This document shows positions 36,321 through 45,305 of a stretch of 64,000 nucleotides of DNA, piece after piece. Under the pieces are notes generated by a model. That model searched no databases. It saw nothing but the letters and a program-made list of their open reading frames with translations, and had not been told where the DNA came from. The stretch is from Flavobacterium tagetis (GTDB lineage Bacteria > Bacteroidota > Bacteroidia > Flavobacteriales > Flavobacteriaceae). The DNA lies in NCBI RefSeq assembly GCF_016735615.1, contig NZ_JAERSF010000001.1, positions 1,364,001 to 1,428,000 on the forward strand. The letters are read 5' to 3'. The number at the start of each line of letters is the position of its first letter. Positions within the stretch are counted from its first letter, which is position 1. The translations under genes and the position numbers were made by a program.

Positions 36321-37367
36321 TTATTCTGTCAAGGCATCCCATCCGCGGGCTTTTAAAGCAATTTTTGTGTTGGCGCGGGTTATAAGGTGGATTCCTTCAT
36401 TCTCTTCCGCCATATGTCCAATAACAGAGAAATTCGGATTTCCTTTTATTTTGTCGAAATCATTAATATCAATTGTAAATAAAAGTTCATAATCTTCCCC
36501 ACCATTTATGGCAACCGTTGTACTGTCGATATTAAATTCTTCGCAAGTAGAAATAAACTGAGGATCTAATGGCAATTTATCTTCATATAGATTACAACCT
36601 ACTTTAGATTGTTTGCAGATATGAATAATTTCAGAAGACAATCCGTCTGAAATGTCGATCATTGCGGTTGGTTTTATATCTAAAGCATGAAGTAAGGTGC
36701 GAACATCTTTTCGTGCTTCAGGTTTCAATTGGCGCTCTACCAAATAAGTATAAGGATCTAAATCTGGCTGATTGTTTGGGTTAACTTGGAAAACTTGTTT
36801 TTCGCGTTCCAAAACCTGCAATCCCATATAAGCAGCTCCAAGATCACCTGTTACAACTAATAAATCAGTTTTTTGAGCTCCATTTCTGTAAACCAATTCA
36901 TTTTCGTCGGCTTCGCCAATTGCAGTAATACTAATAATTAAACCTTTTTGAGATGAGGTTGTGTCTCCTCCAATAACATCAACTTTGTATTCTTTTGCAG
37001 CGTGAGTAATTCCTGCAAATAATTCTTCTAAAGCTTCCAAAGGAAAACGATTTGAGACTGCAACCGAAACTGTAATCTGAGTCGGTTTTGCATTCATTGC
37101 ACAAATGTCAGAAACATTTACTACAACCGCTTTATATCCTAAATGCTTCAAAGGCATGTAAGCTAAATCGAAATGAACTCCTTCAATTAATAAATCGGTC
37201 GAAACTACTACCTTTTTGTCTTTAAAATCAAGAACGGCAGCATCATCGCCAATACTTTTTAAAGTAGACTCTTGTGTAACATCAAAGTTTTTGGTTAAAT
37301 GATCAATTAAACCGAATTCGCCTAATTGAGCTATACTAGTTCTCTGCTGATTTTTATCTTCAATCAT
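36321..37367 (-). CDS. thiL: Thiamine-monophosphate kinase
   Basis: A 348-residue ThiL of the PurM/AIR-synthetase-like ATP-binding superfamily. Typical signatures: IAQLGEFGLIDHL near the N-terminus, GDDAAVLDF (residues about 42-50), STDLLIEGVHFDL (about 57-69), the glycine-rich VIGGDTTSSQKG (about 137-148), MIDISDGLSSEI (about 233-244) and NGGEDYELLF (about 291-300). It phosphorylates thiamine monophosphate to the active cofactor thiamine diphosphate. Length and motif order are complete. Monocistronic, with no thiamine operon visible. Confidence 0.96.
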   Translation of the reverse strand: MIEDKNQQRTSIAQLGEFGLIDHLTKNFDVTQESTLKSIGDDAAVLDFKDKKVVVSTDLLIEGVHFDLAYMPLKHLGYKAVVVNVSDICAMNAKPTQITVSVAVSNRFPLEALEELFAGITHAAKEYKVDVIGGDTTSSQKGLIISITAIGEADENELVYRNGAQKTDLLVVTGDLGAAYMGLQVLEREKQVFQVNPNNQPDLDPYTYLVERQLKPEARKDVRTLLHALDIKPTAMIDISDGLSSEIIHICKQSKVGCNLYEDKLPLDPQFISTCEEFNIDSTTVAINGGEDYELLFTIDINDFDKIKGNPNFSVIGHMAEENEGIHLITRANTKIALKARGWDALTE

Positions 37368-37656
37368 TTCTGTTAAGTTCCAAAGTTATTAAGGTGCAAA
37401 GGTACAAAGGATTTTTTTAAAGATGCTAAGATTCTGAGATGCTAAGGTTCTAAGTTTTTTTATTCTGTAAAGACGCACTGCAGTGCGTCTCTCTTATGTA
37501 TAAATTGGGTGTAGATTTCCGATGTGTTAAATGCACTTTTGTGCGTCTAAAATGTGCTAAATAATAATTTTTAAAATATTTTTTTTGCTGCTGACAAACA
37601 GTTGTCACCAGCCCATTTTACTTTTGAAGTATTAAAAATATTTAAACTTTAAAACC
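37368..37656. promoter_or_regulatory. Repeat-rich upstream region of the first DinB gene with two palindromes
   Basis: A 20-bp perfect palindrome (AGACGCACTG with its complement, 37471-37490) belongs to a GACGCAC-type repeat, echoed as TGCACTTTTGTGCGTC near 37532-37547. Short direct repeats of AGATGCTAAG occur at about 37422 and 37438. A separate operator-like inverted repeat, TGACAA-4-TTGTCA, lies at about 37592-37607, just before a -7-like element TACTTTTG (37619-37626), 30 bases before the ATG. Confidence 0.45.
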
Positions 37657-38136
37657 ATGAAAACATTAGAAGCACAAGTTATTACTTCAGAAGATTTATT
37701 GAAACATTGGCAAGGGCACAGAGCACTTACACGTCGTTTGATTGAGATTTTTCCAGAGAAAGATTTCTTCGAATTTTCAATTGGCGGAATGAGAACTTTT
37801 TCAAAATTAGTAGATGAGCTTTTGGCTATTGCAGTTCCAGGCCTAAAAGGAATTGTAACGAAAGAAACTGCACCATTCTCAGAAGGAACTGAAAAACTAA
37901 TTTTCAAAGCGCAATATCTTGAAAAATGGGATGAAGCTACAGAAGAAATCAATAAATATTGGGAACAATTATCAGTTGAAGATTTTAGCGAGACCTTTAA
38001 TCTTTTTGGGCAATATGAATTTCCCGTAATTCAGAATATCTTATATTTTATCGATAATGAAGTACACCACCGTGGACAAGCTTATGTGTATTTAAGAGCA
38101 TTAAATATCGAACCGCCATTTTTCTGGGAAAGATAA
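37657..38136 (+). CDS. DinB-fold protein
   Basis: A 159-residue four-helix-bundle protein of the DinB/YfiT family. The metal-binding histidines expected for the fold are visible at HWQGH near residue 16-20 and at EVHHRGQAYVYLR (about 135-147); the third helix is present as well. The family includes thiol-dependent S-transferases and many uncharacterised stress proteins; no substrate can be given. A second DinB gene follows after 47 bases on the same strand, and a WYL regulator faces them, a frequent association of this family. Confidence 0.88.
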   Translation: MKTLEAQVITSEDLLKHWQGHRALTRRLIEIFPEKDFFEFSIGGMRTFSKLVDELLAIAVPGLKGIVTKETAPFSEGTEKLIFKAQYLEKWDEATEEINKYWEQLSVEDFSETFNLFGQYEFPVIQNILYFIDNEVHHRGQAYVYLRALNIEPPFFWER

Positions 38137-38183
38137 TTCGTAAAATTTTACTAACTTAATATCAGAAATCTAAAATTAAGACT

Positions 38184-38681
38184 ATGAGTTTAAAAAAGAT
38201 AATGTCCAATTTTGCAGATTACAATTTATGGGTAAACCAACAGTTTGTAAACTGGCTTTCGCCAAAAGCTGATGAATTGCTTTATGCAGAAGTTCAATCG
38301 AGTTTTCCAACCATTATGAAAACGCTAGACCATATCTGGTCTACAGAAGAATATTGGTTTTCTGTAATTTCTGAAAATGAAATGGCAGAAAAGAAGCCAG
38401 AAAATGAATTGTCAAAAGAAGAAATATTTCAAGGATTGCTCAATTCATCTACAAGATTGAAACATCTTATCAATTCATTGTCAGAGGAAGATTTGATGAA
38501 AGAAGTTAAAATTACAAATCCCTGGTTTGAATGCGAATTGCCTGTTTCAGATTATCTGATCCAGGTTATCAATCACGGAACTTATCACCGAGGACAAATT
38601 GTAACTATGGGAAGAAACATCGGAATTACAGATGCTTCCAACACCGATTACAATTTTTATAATGTGGTAAAACAGAAATAA
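38184..38681 (+). CDS. DinB-fold protein (second copy)
   Basis: A 165-residue DinB/YfiT-family protein only distantly similar to its upstream neighbour. NFADYNLWVNQQFVNWL starts helix 1, HIWSTEEYWF is the first conserved His region (about residue 50), and the C-terminal HGTYHRGQIVTMGRNIG (about 138-154) carries the paired metal-ligand histidines. Forty-seven bases after the first DinB gene and probably in the same transcript. A terminator follows at once. Confidence 0.9.
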   Translation: MSLKKIMSNFADYNLWVNQQFVNWLSPKADELLYAEVQSSFPTIMKTLDHIWSTEEYWFSVISENEMAEKKPENELSKEEIFQGLLNSSTRLKHLINSLSEEDLMKEVKITNPWFECELPVSDYLIQVINHGTYHRGQIVTMGRNIGITDASNTDYNFYNVVKQK

Positions 38682-38684
38682 ATG

Positions 38685-38720
38685 AAAAACTCCTGTAGAT
38701 AATTCTATCAGGAGTTTTTT
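38685..38720 (+). terminator. Terminator after the DinB pair
   Basis: The stem ACTCCTG with CAGGAGT plus flanking A/T pairs, 13-base loop and T-run. It sits between convergent genes ending at 38681 (+) and 38721 (-). Confidence 0.8.
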
Positions 38721-39680
38721 CTATAAAAGTCGTTGCTTATTGATTTCTAACAATTTCAGAACGTTGGTCTTTAATGTTTCGGGTTCCAGAATTTCGGCAT
38801 AATCTCCAAACATAAGAAACCATCTCGGAAAAGCATTATCGATATCTCTGGACATAAAAGTCATTTCGATTTTTTCGCCAACATCTTTTTGCGAAATAAA
38901 ACCATGATATTTTCTCTCAGTTGCTAAATATCTCGCTATTTTTCGGTCAATTAAAATCCTAACTTTTGTTGTTGGACAGGTTTCCGTTTTAGTTAAATAG
39001 GTTTCCAGAGCATCGTGTTCGATTGTAAAATCAACATCTGTTTTTTTAATTCCCTGAATTCTGTCGGTTCTAAACTGACGGTAATCTTTTCTAAGGTGGC
39101 AATATCCCAGAAAATACCAATTATTGTTGTCGTGAAAAACTCCTACAGGCTCCAAATTACGTTCAGTAGTTTCGTCTTTATCAAAAGTTTTATAGGTCAG
39201 AAGAATTTGTTTTTTCTCTGCAATACCTTCAAAAAGAACCGCCAAAGTATTTGGCGAATTATCGTTAAACATCGGTTCTGCATCTTGCATGACAATTCTA
39301 GATTCGATGTTCGAAAGATAATCTTTGTCGTTGCTTCTTAAAACCGATTTCAGTTTATACATCGCCGATGCATAATGTGTTCCCAAGGAAGGATCGGTAA
39401 ACTTTTGCATTAGCTTTTCTGCCGCAATAAAACTGCTCACTTCTTCGCGAGTAAACATAACTGGCGGAAGTCGATAACCATCCATCAACGCGTAACCAAC
39501 TCCAGCTTCACTATAAATAGGAACGCCAGACGCTTCAAGAGTTCTAATGTCTCTATAAATTGTCCTTAAACTGCATTCAAAACGATCGGCCAATTCTTGT
39601 GCTTTTACAATTTTTTTAGATTGTAATTGAATAAGAATAGCTACAATTCGGTCAAATCGTTTTGGGCTTTCGTCGAGCAT
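38721..39680 (-). CDS. YafY-type HTH/WYL transcriptional regulator
   Basis: A 319-residue regulator. The N-terminal DeoR-like winged helix (residues about 8-65) has KIVKAQELADRFECSLRTIYRDIRTLEASGVPIYS, quoted here as ELADRFECSLRTIYRDIRTL. The middle WYL domain (about 140-225) shows VFHDNNNWYFLGYCHLRKDYR with the RTDRI motif after it, and a WCX-like C-terminal part (about 235-319) ends the protein. WYL domains bind ligands that switch the regulator. It converges on the two DinB genes, which are plausible targets given how commonly these families are neighbours. Confidence 0.92.
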   Translation of the reverse strand: MLDESPKRFDRIVAILIQLQSKKIVKAQELADRFECSLRTIYRDIRTLEASGVPIYSEAGVGYALMDGYRLPPVMFTREEVSSFIAAEKLMQKFTDPSLGTHYASAMYKLKSVLRSNDKDYLSNIESRIVMQDAEPMFNDNSPNTLAVLFEGIAEKKQILLTYKTFDKDETTERNLEPVGVFHDNNNWYFLGYCHLRKDYRQFRTDRIQGIKKTDVDFTIEHDALETYLTKTETCPTTKVRILIDRKIARYLATERKYHGFISQKDVGEKIEMTFMSRDIDNAFPRWFLMFGDYAEILEPETLKTNVLKLLEINKQRLL

Positions 39681-39745
39681 TTTTCTTTTTTAGGTTAAAA
39701 GGTTAGAGGTTCAAAGTTACAAAGGTTTGGTGTTTTAAGAATAAA

Positions 39746-39775
39746 AAAAGCTGTTCTAAACTAGAACAGCTTTTA
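39746..39775 (-). terminator. Terminator of the outer-membrane barrel gene
   Basis: A 13-bp stem (AAAAGCTGTTCTA with TAGAACAGCTTTT) with a 2-3-base loop; in minus orientation it ends in a T-run, 21 bases after the stop at 39797. Confidence 0.85.
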
Positions 39776-39796
39776 TGTGTAAATCGTTAAAACGAA

Positions 39797-40414
39797 TTAA
39801 AATCTAAACAATAATCCGAATTTTGGTTGATCGAAGATGTTTTCAAATAAGTTGATGTTTAATTGGAAAGTATCTGAAGATGGACCGTTTTCTGGAGAAA
39901 CACTGTTGTATGATAATAAATTAGCAAGAGTAAAAGTAACTGCAATGTTTTTAGTTAAGAAGTAATTTAAACCAACATTGATATTGGCTGTTAGACTATT
40001 GCTATCATCTGTGCCAGTAATTGGACTTTCGTATTTATTTCTGCCATATCCTAAACCTACTTCTCCATAAGCTTTGAATCGTTTTTTATCGAGTTCCAAT
40101 ACATAATATCTTGCGAAACCACCGATTCCAAAAATATTAGTTTTTTCATCGGTTGCTTCAACTTTATTGCTAGAATAACTCAATTGTCCCCCAACGGCAA
40201 ATTTATCATTAAGAAAATATCCAAATTTGGGATTAAAAGCATAATAGTCTTGATCACCTCCCGTACTAATTTGTATTGCACCTTCAATAAACATATCACC
40301 ATGACTGAAAGTGATACCTTTTGCAGTGTTCATTTCTGCATCAACTTGATCTTGCTGAGCACTTGCAAAGTAAAATGTAAATAACGCTAGAATAACAGAT
40401 AATTTGGTTTTCAT
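39797..40414 (-). CDS. Outer-membrane beta-barrel protein
   Basis: A 205-residue protein with a signal peptide (residues 1-19, ending YFASAQ) followed by alternating amphipathic strands of about 10 residues, such as FNPKFGYFLNDKFAVGGQLSYSS, here represented by KFAVGGQLSYSS, plus RYYVLELDKKRFKAYGEVGLGYG and NVGLNYFLTKNIAVTFTLANLL. It ends in FGLLFRF, the usual C-terminal aromatic signature for BAM insertion. This matches the small eight-stranded OprF/OmpW-like porin-family barrel. No OmpA-like domain is attached. Role unknown. Confidence 0.85.
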   Translation of the reverse strand: MKTKLSVILALFTFYFASAQQDQVDAEMNTAKGITFSHGDMFIEGAIQISTGGDQDYYAFNPKFGYFLNDKFAVGGQLSYSSNKVEATDEKTNIFGIGGFARYYVLELDKKRFKAYGEVGLGYGRNKYESPITGTDDSNSLTANINVGLNYFLTKNIAVTFTLANLLSYNSVSPENGPSSDTFQLNINLFENIFDQPKFGLLFRF

Positions 40415-40694
40415 AATCTTTTATTTTTAAAGTTGTAAGATTAAAAATACAATTTTATCTTAAAATTAACTTTAAATTTATCTAAAAGCGTTAAAAAACA
40501 AGCGATTAAGTTAATAATTAAACTAATTTGTAGGTTTTTACTTGTTTTGTTTTGCATCTAGATATGCTTATTTTAAACAAGAAAATTTAGAATTTGCAAA
40601 ACTAGTAATAGGATAAACATGAGAATACCTTAACAGCAAATAGCAATTGATTATCGTTTTTTGATATTTTTGGCTAACTTAAAAAGATTCATAA

Positions 40695-41216
40695 ATGCAT
40701 AATAAATTAACAATTGATCAAATAGTAGAGTTAAGAAACAGAATGCGGAATGGTACTTTTGACAGCGAGTATGAAATAAAAACTTTAATAAGGATGGGAT
40801 ATCATCCTGATATTGCAGATTTGTTAGTTAGTAATGTCGTACTTGGGTTTAAAGATGAGCTTCTGAAAGAAATAAAAGAAGAAAAAGAAACAAGAGATAA
40901 AAAGGAAGGCTTTCGAGGGATTATGATAATAGTGTCTGTCTTTAATACAGTGCTGGGAGAAAACAATATGTATTTAACTTTAATTCCAGTTGCAATAGCC
41001 TTTTTATCAGGTTATTTTGGATTTCCAAAGCAACGAGTACTTGGGATTGCAGGGTTTGTTATTGGGGCTGTTATGATGCCATTTGTATATTGGTCTTGTT
41101 TGTATAATGTAGGATCAGATTTAATTAGGATTATAATCGCAACAGCTATTTCTTTTGGACCAGCAATTCTGGTAAAATATGTAATATCTAAATTGAAAAA
41201 TGCAAACAAAGATTAA
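40695..41216 (+). CDS. Membrane protein of unknown function
   Basis: A 173-residue protein. The N-terminal 75 residues are soluble and charged (LTIDQIVELRNRMRNGTFDS, then a KEEKETRDKKEG linker). About four hydrophobic segments follow (residues 76-88, 94-109, 116-135 and 142-164). It has no recognised domain. TATTTTTG at 40665-40672 is a possible -7 promoter element 22 bases before the ATG, with a TTG at 40647 that is closer than usual. It stands alone between an OMP gene and lepA. Confidence 0.65.
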   Translation: MHNKLTIDQIVELRNRMRNGTFDSEYEIKTLIRMGYHPDIADLLVSNVVLGFKDELLKEIKEEKETRDKKEGFRGIMIIVSVFNTVLGENNMYLTLIPVAIAFLSGYFGFPKQRVLGIAGFVIGAVMMPFVYWSCLYNVGSDLIRIIIATAISFGPAILVKYVISKLKNANKD

Positions 41217-41247
41217 TGATTTTAAAATACTTCATAAAATATAAAAT

Positions 41248-41278
41248 AAAAAACCCGACAACATAAGTCATCGGGTCT
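41248..41278 (-). terminator. Probable terminator of lepA
   Basis: ACCCGA (41253-41258) pairs with TCGGGT (41271-41276); in minus orientation the stem is followed by a long T-run. It may also serve the convergent gene ending at 41216. Confidence 0.6.
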
Positions 41279-41319
41279 AATCTATATTCTTGGTTCTTTA
41301 CTCTTTTATCTAAAAAGAA

Positions 41320-43116
41320 CTAGTCATTCAATTTCAAAACAGCCATAAATGCTTCTTGAGGAATCTCTACGTTTCCTACTTGACGCATACGTTTTTTACC
41401 TTTTTTCTGTTTTTCAAGAAGTTTACGCTTACGCGAAATATCTCCACCGTAACATTTTGCAGTAACGTCTTTACGAAGTGCTTTAATAGTTTCACGAGCA
41501 ATAATTTTTGCTCCAATTGCAGCTTGAATCGGAATGTCGAATTGCTGTCTTGGAATTAACTCGCGTAATTTCTCGGTCATTTTTTTACCGATGTTGTAAG
41601 CATTATCTTCGTGGATCAATGCAGAAAGTGCGTCAACAGTTTGAGCATTCAAAAGAACGTCAAGTTTAACTAATTTAGAGGTACGCATTCCGATAGGAGA
41701 ATAATCGAAAGAAGCGTAACCTTTAGAAACTGTTTTCAAACGATCATAGAAATCGAATACAATTTCCGCCAAAGGCATATCAAAATTCAATTCAACACGC
41801 TCTGTTGTTAAATATGTTTGGTTGGTAATTAAACCACGTTTTTCGATACATAAACTCATTACGTTTCCAACAAAGTCAGATTTTGTAATGATCGTAGCTT
41901 TAATAAATGGCTCTTCAACTCGATCCAATTTTGAAGGCTCTGGCAAGTCTGATGGGTTGTTTACAACAATAGCTTTTTCTGGCTCTTTTTTAGTATAAGC
42001 CAAATACGAAACGTTAGGAACTGTTGTAATTACAGTCATATCAAACTCTCGCTCTAAACGTTCTTGGATAATTTCCATGTGAAGCATTCCTAAGAATCCG
42101 CAACGGAAACCAAATCCTAATGCGGCAGAACTTTCAGGAGTAAAAACTAATGAAGCATCATTCAGTTGTAATTTTTCCATAGAAGAACGCAAGTCTTCAT
42201 AGTCTTCTGTATCTACAGGATAAATACCTGCGAATACCATTGGTTTTACATCCTCAAAACCAGCAACCATATTTGTTGTTGGAACTTTTGCATCTGTAAT
42301 CGTATCACCAACTTTTACTTCGCGAGCTTCTTTAATTCCAGAAATCAAATATCCAACATCTCCTGCCGAAACTACATTTTTAGGAACCTGATTAAGTTTT
42401 AAAGTTCCAATTTCGTCAGCAAAATATTCGTTGTCTGTAGCCATAAATTTAATTTTCTGGCCTTTTTTGATTTCACCATTTACAACTCTAAAGATTACCT
42501 CAATTCCGCGAAACGGGTTGTAAACCGAGTCAAAAATCAAAGCTTGCAATGGCTCTTCTGGATTTCCTTTTGGAGCAGGAATTTTTTCGATAATGGCAGC
42601 AAGAATATTCTCAACACCAAAACCAGTTTTTCCAGAAGCATGAATAATATCTTCTAATTTACATCCTAATAAATCAATAATATCATCACTTACTTCTTCT
42701 GGGTTTGCACTTGGCAAATCGACTTTGTTTAAAACTGGAATAATTTCCAAGTCATTTTCAAGTGCTAAATATAAGTTTGAAATCGTTTGTGCTTGAATAC
42801 TTTGAGCAGCATCAACAATCAAAAGTGCACCTTCGCAGGCAGCAATAGATCTTGAAACTTCGTATGAAAAGTCAACGTGCCCAGGAGTATCAATTAAGTT
42901 TAAGATATATTCTTCGCCTTTGTATTTGTATTCCATTTGGATGGCATGACTCTTAATGGTAATTCCACGCTCGCGCTCCAGATCCATGTTGTCAAGCAAT
43001 TGTGCTTTTTCTTCACGAGCTGTAACGGTCTGTGTTGCGCCTAGTAATCTGTCCGCCAATGTACTTTTACCGTGGTCAATGTGTGCAATAATGCAAAAGT
43101 TACGTATCTTCTTCAT
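41320..43116 (-). CDS. lepA: Elongation factor 4 (LepA)
   Basis: A 598-residue translational GTPase. G1 is [14 protein letters not shown] (residues about 10-23), G2 lies in [11 protein letters not shown]3 is [13 protein letters not shown]4 is NKVDLPSA, all in the N-terminal G domain. The LepA-specific C-terminal domain is present (from about 485: [16 protein letters not shown], then [20 protein letters not shown] near 555). LepA acts on stalled or mis-translocated ribosomes and in 30S biogenesis. Full length. On the minus strand TATCTTTG (plus 43206-43213) is a likely -7 element, about 90 bases before the start. Confidence 0.98.
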   Translation of the reverse strand: MKKIRNFCIIAHIDHGKSTLADRLLGATQTVTAREEKAQLLDNMDLERERGITIKSHAIQMEYKYKGEEYILNLIDTPGHVDFSYEVSRSIAACEGALLIVDAAQSIQAQTISNLYLALENDLEIIPVLNKVDLPSANPEEVSDDIIDLLGCKLEDIIHASGKTGFGVENILAAIIEKIPAPKGNPEEPLQALIFDSVYNPFRGIEVIFRVVNGEIKKGQKIKFMATDNEYFADEIGTLKLNQVPKNVVSAGDVGYLISGIKEAREVKVGDTITDAKVPTTNMVAGFEDVKPMVFAGIYPVDTEDYEDLRSSMEKLQLNDASLVFTPESSAALGFGFRCGFLGMLHMEIIQERLEREFDMTVITTVPNVSYLAYTKKEPEKAIVVNNPSDLPEPSKLDRVEEPFIKATIITKSDFVGNVMSLCIEKRGLITNQTYLTTERVELNFDMPLAEIVFDFYDRLKTVSKGYASFDYSPIGMRTSKLVKLDVLLNAQTVDALSALIHEDNAYNIGKKMTEKLRELIPRQQFDIPIQAAIGAKIIARETIKALRKDVTAKCYGGDISRKRKLLEKQKKGKKRMRQVGNVEIPQEAFMAVLKLND

Positions 43117-43278
43117 TTGTATATATCAGTTCTCTAAAACGAGTTTAAGTATTTTTGGGTATAAAACAGGCTAAAGCAATTGCTATAAAGCATGTTATTA
43201 AGGCGCAAAGATAGCGCAAAGTTTTGGATTCTGGAATCTTGATGATCGATAGTTGATAAGAAAGAATTAAAATCGGGA

Positions 43279-43980
43279 TTAAAATTCAAAATTAAATCCT
43301 TTTTCTGTTAATTTCTTGTACATTTCAGGGTCAAATTTGTAAAGTTTGGCTGCTCTATGCGAGACATCTTTTTGCTTTTCATCCAATGCGGTAAGCAGTT
43401 TCATGTGAAGCACTTTTCTTCTAAAATTCGACTTATCCAATTCGATTCCAAGAATTTCTTCATACAAATGCATCAGCTGTAATAAAGTAAATTTTTCAGG
43501 AAGAAGATTAAATCCAATTGGCGCCTGACGAACACGGTTTCTTAGTTGTGCTAAACTGAAATCGAGAATTTCGTTGTGATCAAAAATTAGCTCAGGAATA
43601 TCTTTTATTTTATACCATTTTGCTTCGATAACTCGCAAACTGGCTTTAATATTATAATCTTCTCTATTGACTAAAGTATAATAACCAATCGTCACAACAC
43701 GTCTTTCTAAAACACGTTGCGGATTTGTAAATGCCTTCAGCTGTTCTAAATAAATATCTTCAAGACCAGTAAGTTCCTGTAAAATACGCTGTGCGGCATT
43801 ATCAGCACTTTCATCTATTTGAAGCCATCCGCCAAGTAAACCCCATTTGCCTTTACTTTCTCCTTGAGCGTGCTGAACCAAGAGAACTTCAAGACTCTCT
43901 TTGTTAAATCCGAAGAAAACACAGTCTATTGTGATTCCGTCTACGGCTGGTTTGTGGTGGTTAGTAGTTATTTCAGTCAA
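43279..43980 (-). CDS. Nudix-fold transcriptional regulator (NrtR/AraR-like), second of a tandem pair
   Basis: A 233-residue protein: Nudix domain (residues about 10-145) and winged-helix domain (about 150-228, IGFNLLPEKFTLLQLMHLYE). The Nudix box reads GWLQIDESADNAAQRILQEL: against GX5EX7REUXEEXGU, the first catalytic Glu is Ile and one of the EE pair is Leu. Hydrolysis is therefore unlikely, and a ligand-binding regulator of the NrtR family is indicated, as in Bacteroidetes AraR-type sugar regulators. It follows a close paralogue (44016-44753) with a 35-base gap on the same strand and lies next to the PUL. Which ligand and which genes it controls is inference. Confidence 0.85.
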   Translation of the reverse strand: MTEITTNHHKPAVDGITIDCVFFGFNKESLEVLLVQHAQGESKGKWGLLGGWLQIDESADNAAQRILQELTGLEDIYLEQLKAFTNPQRVLERRVVTIGYYTLVNREDYNIKASLRVIEAKWYKIKDIPELIFDHNEILDFSLAQLRNRVRQAPIGFNLLPEKFTLLQLMHLYEEILGIELDKSNFRRKVLHMKLLTALDEKQKDVSHRAAKLYKFDPEMYKKLTEKGFNFEF

Positions 43981-44015
43981 TTTATTGTTGTCGTGTTATT
44001 AATTTGTGTTGAAAA

Positions 44016-44753
44016 TTAGAACTCAAAATTGAATCCTTTTTCAGTTAGTTTTTCATAGATTTCTGGATCAAACTTGTATAATTGAGCCGCTCTATGCGAT
44101 ACATCTTGCTGTTTTTCGTCTAATGCGACCAAAAGTTTCATGTGAAGAATTTTTCTTCTAAAGTTAGGTTTGTCCATTTCGATTCCTAAAATTTCTCCAT
44201 ACAAATGCATTAATTGTAATAGCGTAAATTTTTCTGGCAGTAAATTAAAACCAATTGGGGTCTGGCGAACTTTATTTCTTAGATGTTTTATACTGTAATC
44301 TAAAATTTCATTATGATCGTAAATCAAATCTGGAATTTCATTGATTTTATACCATTGAGCATCAGAAGCTGTAAAACCTGCTTTAATGTTATAATCTTCT
44401 CTTTTTACTAATGCATAATATCCGATTGTAATAACGCGTCGTAGCGGAAAACGATCTGGATCTCCAAATGCTTTCAGCTGTTCTAGATAAATATTATCAA
44501 GACCTGTAAGCTCATTCAATAAACGGTGAGCCGCATTGTCGGTACTTTCCTTTTTATAAATCCATCCACCCGGAAGTCCCCATTTTCCTTTACTGATACC
44601 TTCGGCATGTTGCACCAAAAGCACTTCAAGACTACCCTTATCAAAACCAAAAATAACACAGTCAATCGTGATGGCATTCATCGCGCTGTTTTCATTTTTT
44701 AGAGCAGTTTTGTCGTCTACATTTTCAACCATATATGAGATAAATTTTGACAA
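44016..44753 (-). CDS. Nudix-fold transcriptional regulator (NrtR/AraR-like), first of a tandem pair
   Basis: A 245-residue paralogue of the gene downstream, with an identical plan: Nudix domain (about 20-160) and winged helix (about 165-240). Its box GWIYKKESTDNAAHRLLNEL is also degenerate at the two catalytic positions (Arg-Leu rather than Arg-Glu; Glu-Leu rather than Glu-Glu). The C-terminal parts of the pair are nearly the same (both end EKLTEKGFNFEF or KKLTEKGFNFEF). It is transcribed away from susC (start 45345) and shares a 590-base divergent region with it, the classic position for a local regulator. Likely senses a sugar released by the PUL. Confidence 0.86.
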   Translation of the reverse strand: MSKFISYMVENVDDKTALKNENSAMNAITIDCVIFGFDKGSLEVLLVQHAEGISKGKWGLPGGWIYKKESTDNAAHRLLNELTGLDNIYLEQLKAFGDPDRFPLRRVITIGYYALVKREDYNIKAGFTASDAQWYKINEIPDLIYDHNEILDYSIKHLRNKVRQTPIGFNLLPEKFTLLQLMHLYGEILGIEMDKPNFRRKILHMKLLVALDEKQQDVSHRAAQLYKFDPEIYEKLTEKGFNFEF

Positions 44754-45008
44754 ATTAAATAAATAAAATCATTATTAACCTTTTTGAAGGTCTTATATTT
44801 TTTTTAACGAAACAAATTTTTGATAATCAGCTATTTAAAAATGTGCTAAAAAAGCGTCTTTTTTAAAGCAATTCTTAAACGACTGATTGTCAATTTTATA
44901 AAACGTTGGTTTTTCTATATTTTTTATTTCAATTCTGATTAAGATTTTACAACATTAATAAAAATGAATTAGGATTAATCAGAATCGAAAAAAAATAACC
45001 CTAATATT

Positions 45009-45039
45009 TTGTTAATATAGAAAATTTGTTTTACACTTG
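45009..45039 (+). promoter_or_regulatory. Predicted promoter of the PUL (susC)
   Basis: TTG at 45009-45011, a 20-base spacer and TACACTTG at 45032-45039; this matches TTG-N19-TAnnTTTG with one mismatch in the -7 part. Transcription would start near 45046, leaving a leader of about 300 bases. Confidence 0.5.
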
Positions 45040-45042
45040 TAG

Positions 45043-45080
45043 TCAAATTTACCATAAGATAAATTCAAATTGACCATAAG
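45043..45080 (+). promoter_or_regulatory. Paired 16-bp direct repeats, possible operator
   Basis: TCAAATTTACCATAAG (45043-45058) and TCAAATTGACCATAAG (45065-45080) are 15/16 identical and start 22 bases apart, about two helical turns. They overlap or follow the predicted transcription start, where a repressor would block the polymerase. Confidence 0.5.
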
Positions 45081-45122
45081 CAAAAAAAGAACAAACTTAC
45101 ACTTAACTTAAACTTACCACAA

Positions 45123-45305
45123 ATGTTTTTTATAAAAATTGATTTGAATAGCTTTTTGATGAGATTACCATCATCAAATTCTGCCAAAAGAATTGATTTT
45201 GAAGTTGTTTATAGTCTGCAAGTACTAAATGTTAGAAATGAGATTCAGGCCCTCATTTTTGGCATGACCTACTTGGGAAGTTTTTCCGGATTTCTCCTAG
45301 GGTAA
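45123..45305 (+). CDS. Doubtful 60-codon leader ORF before susC
   Basis: An open frame of 60 codons in the susC leader (MFFIKIDLNSFLMRLPSSNS at the start). It has no signal peptide, domain or recognisable homology. What argues for it is the leader: a 21-base AACTTA-rich element lies 9 bases before its ATG, and the same element lies 8 bases before the ATG of the GH5 gene. What argues against it is its small size and ordinary composition. It could be a leader peptide, a remnant of an older gene, or chance. Confidence 0.25.
   Translation: MFFIKIDLNSFLMRLPSSNSAKRIDFEVVYSLQVLNVRNEIQALIFGMTYLGSFSGFLLG

Noticed and set aside
42956..43174. A 72-codon ORF overlapping the lepA start
   Set aside because: It is antisense to the conserved G domain of lepA and has no features of its own.
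43279..44753. Functional Nudix hydrolases
   Set aside because: Two of the catalytic glutamates of the Nudix box are missing in both proteins and a winged helix is attached.
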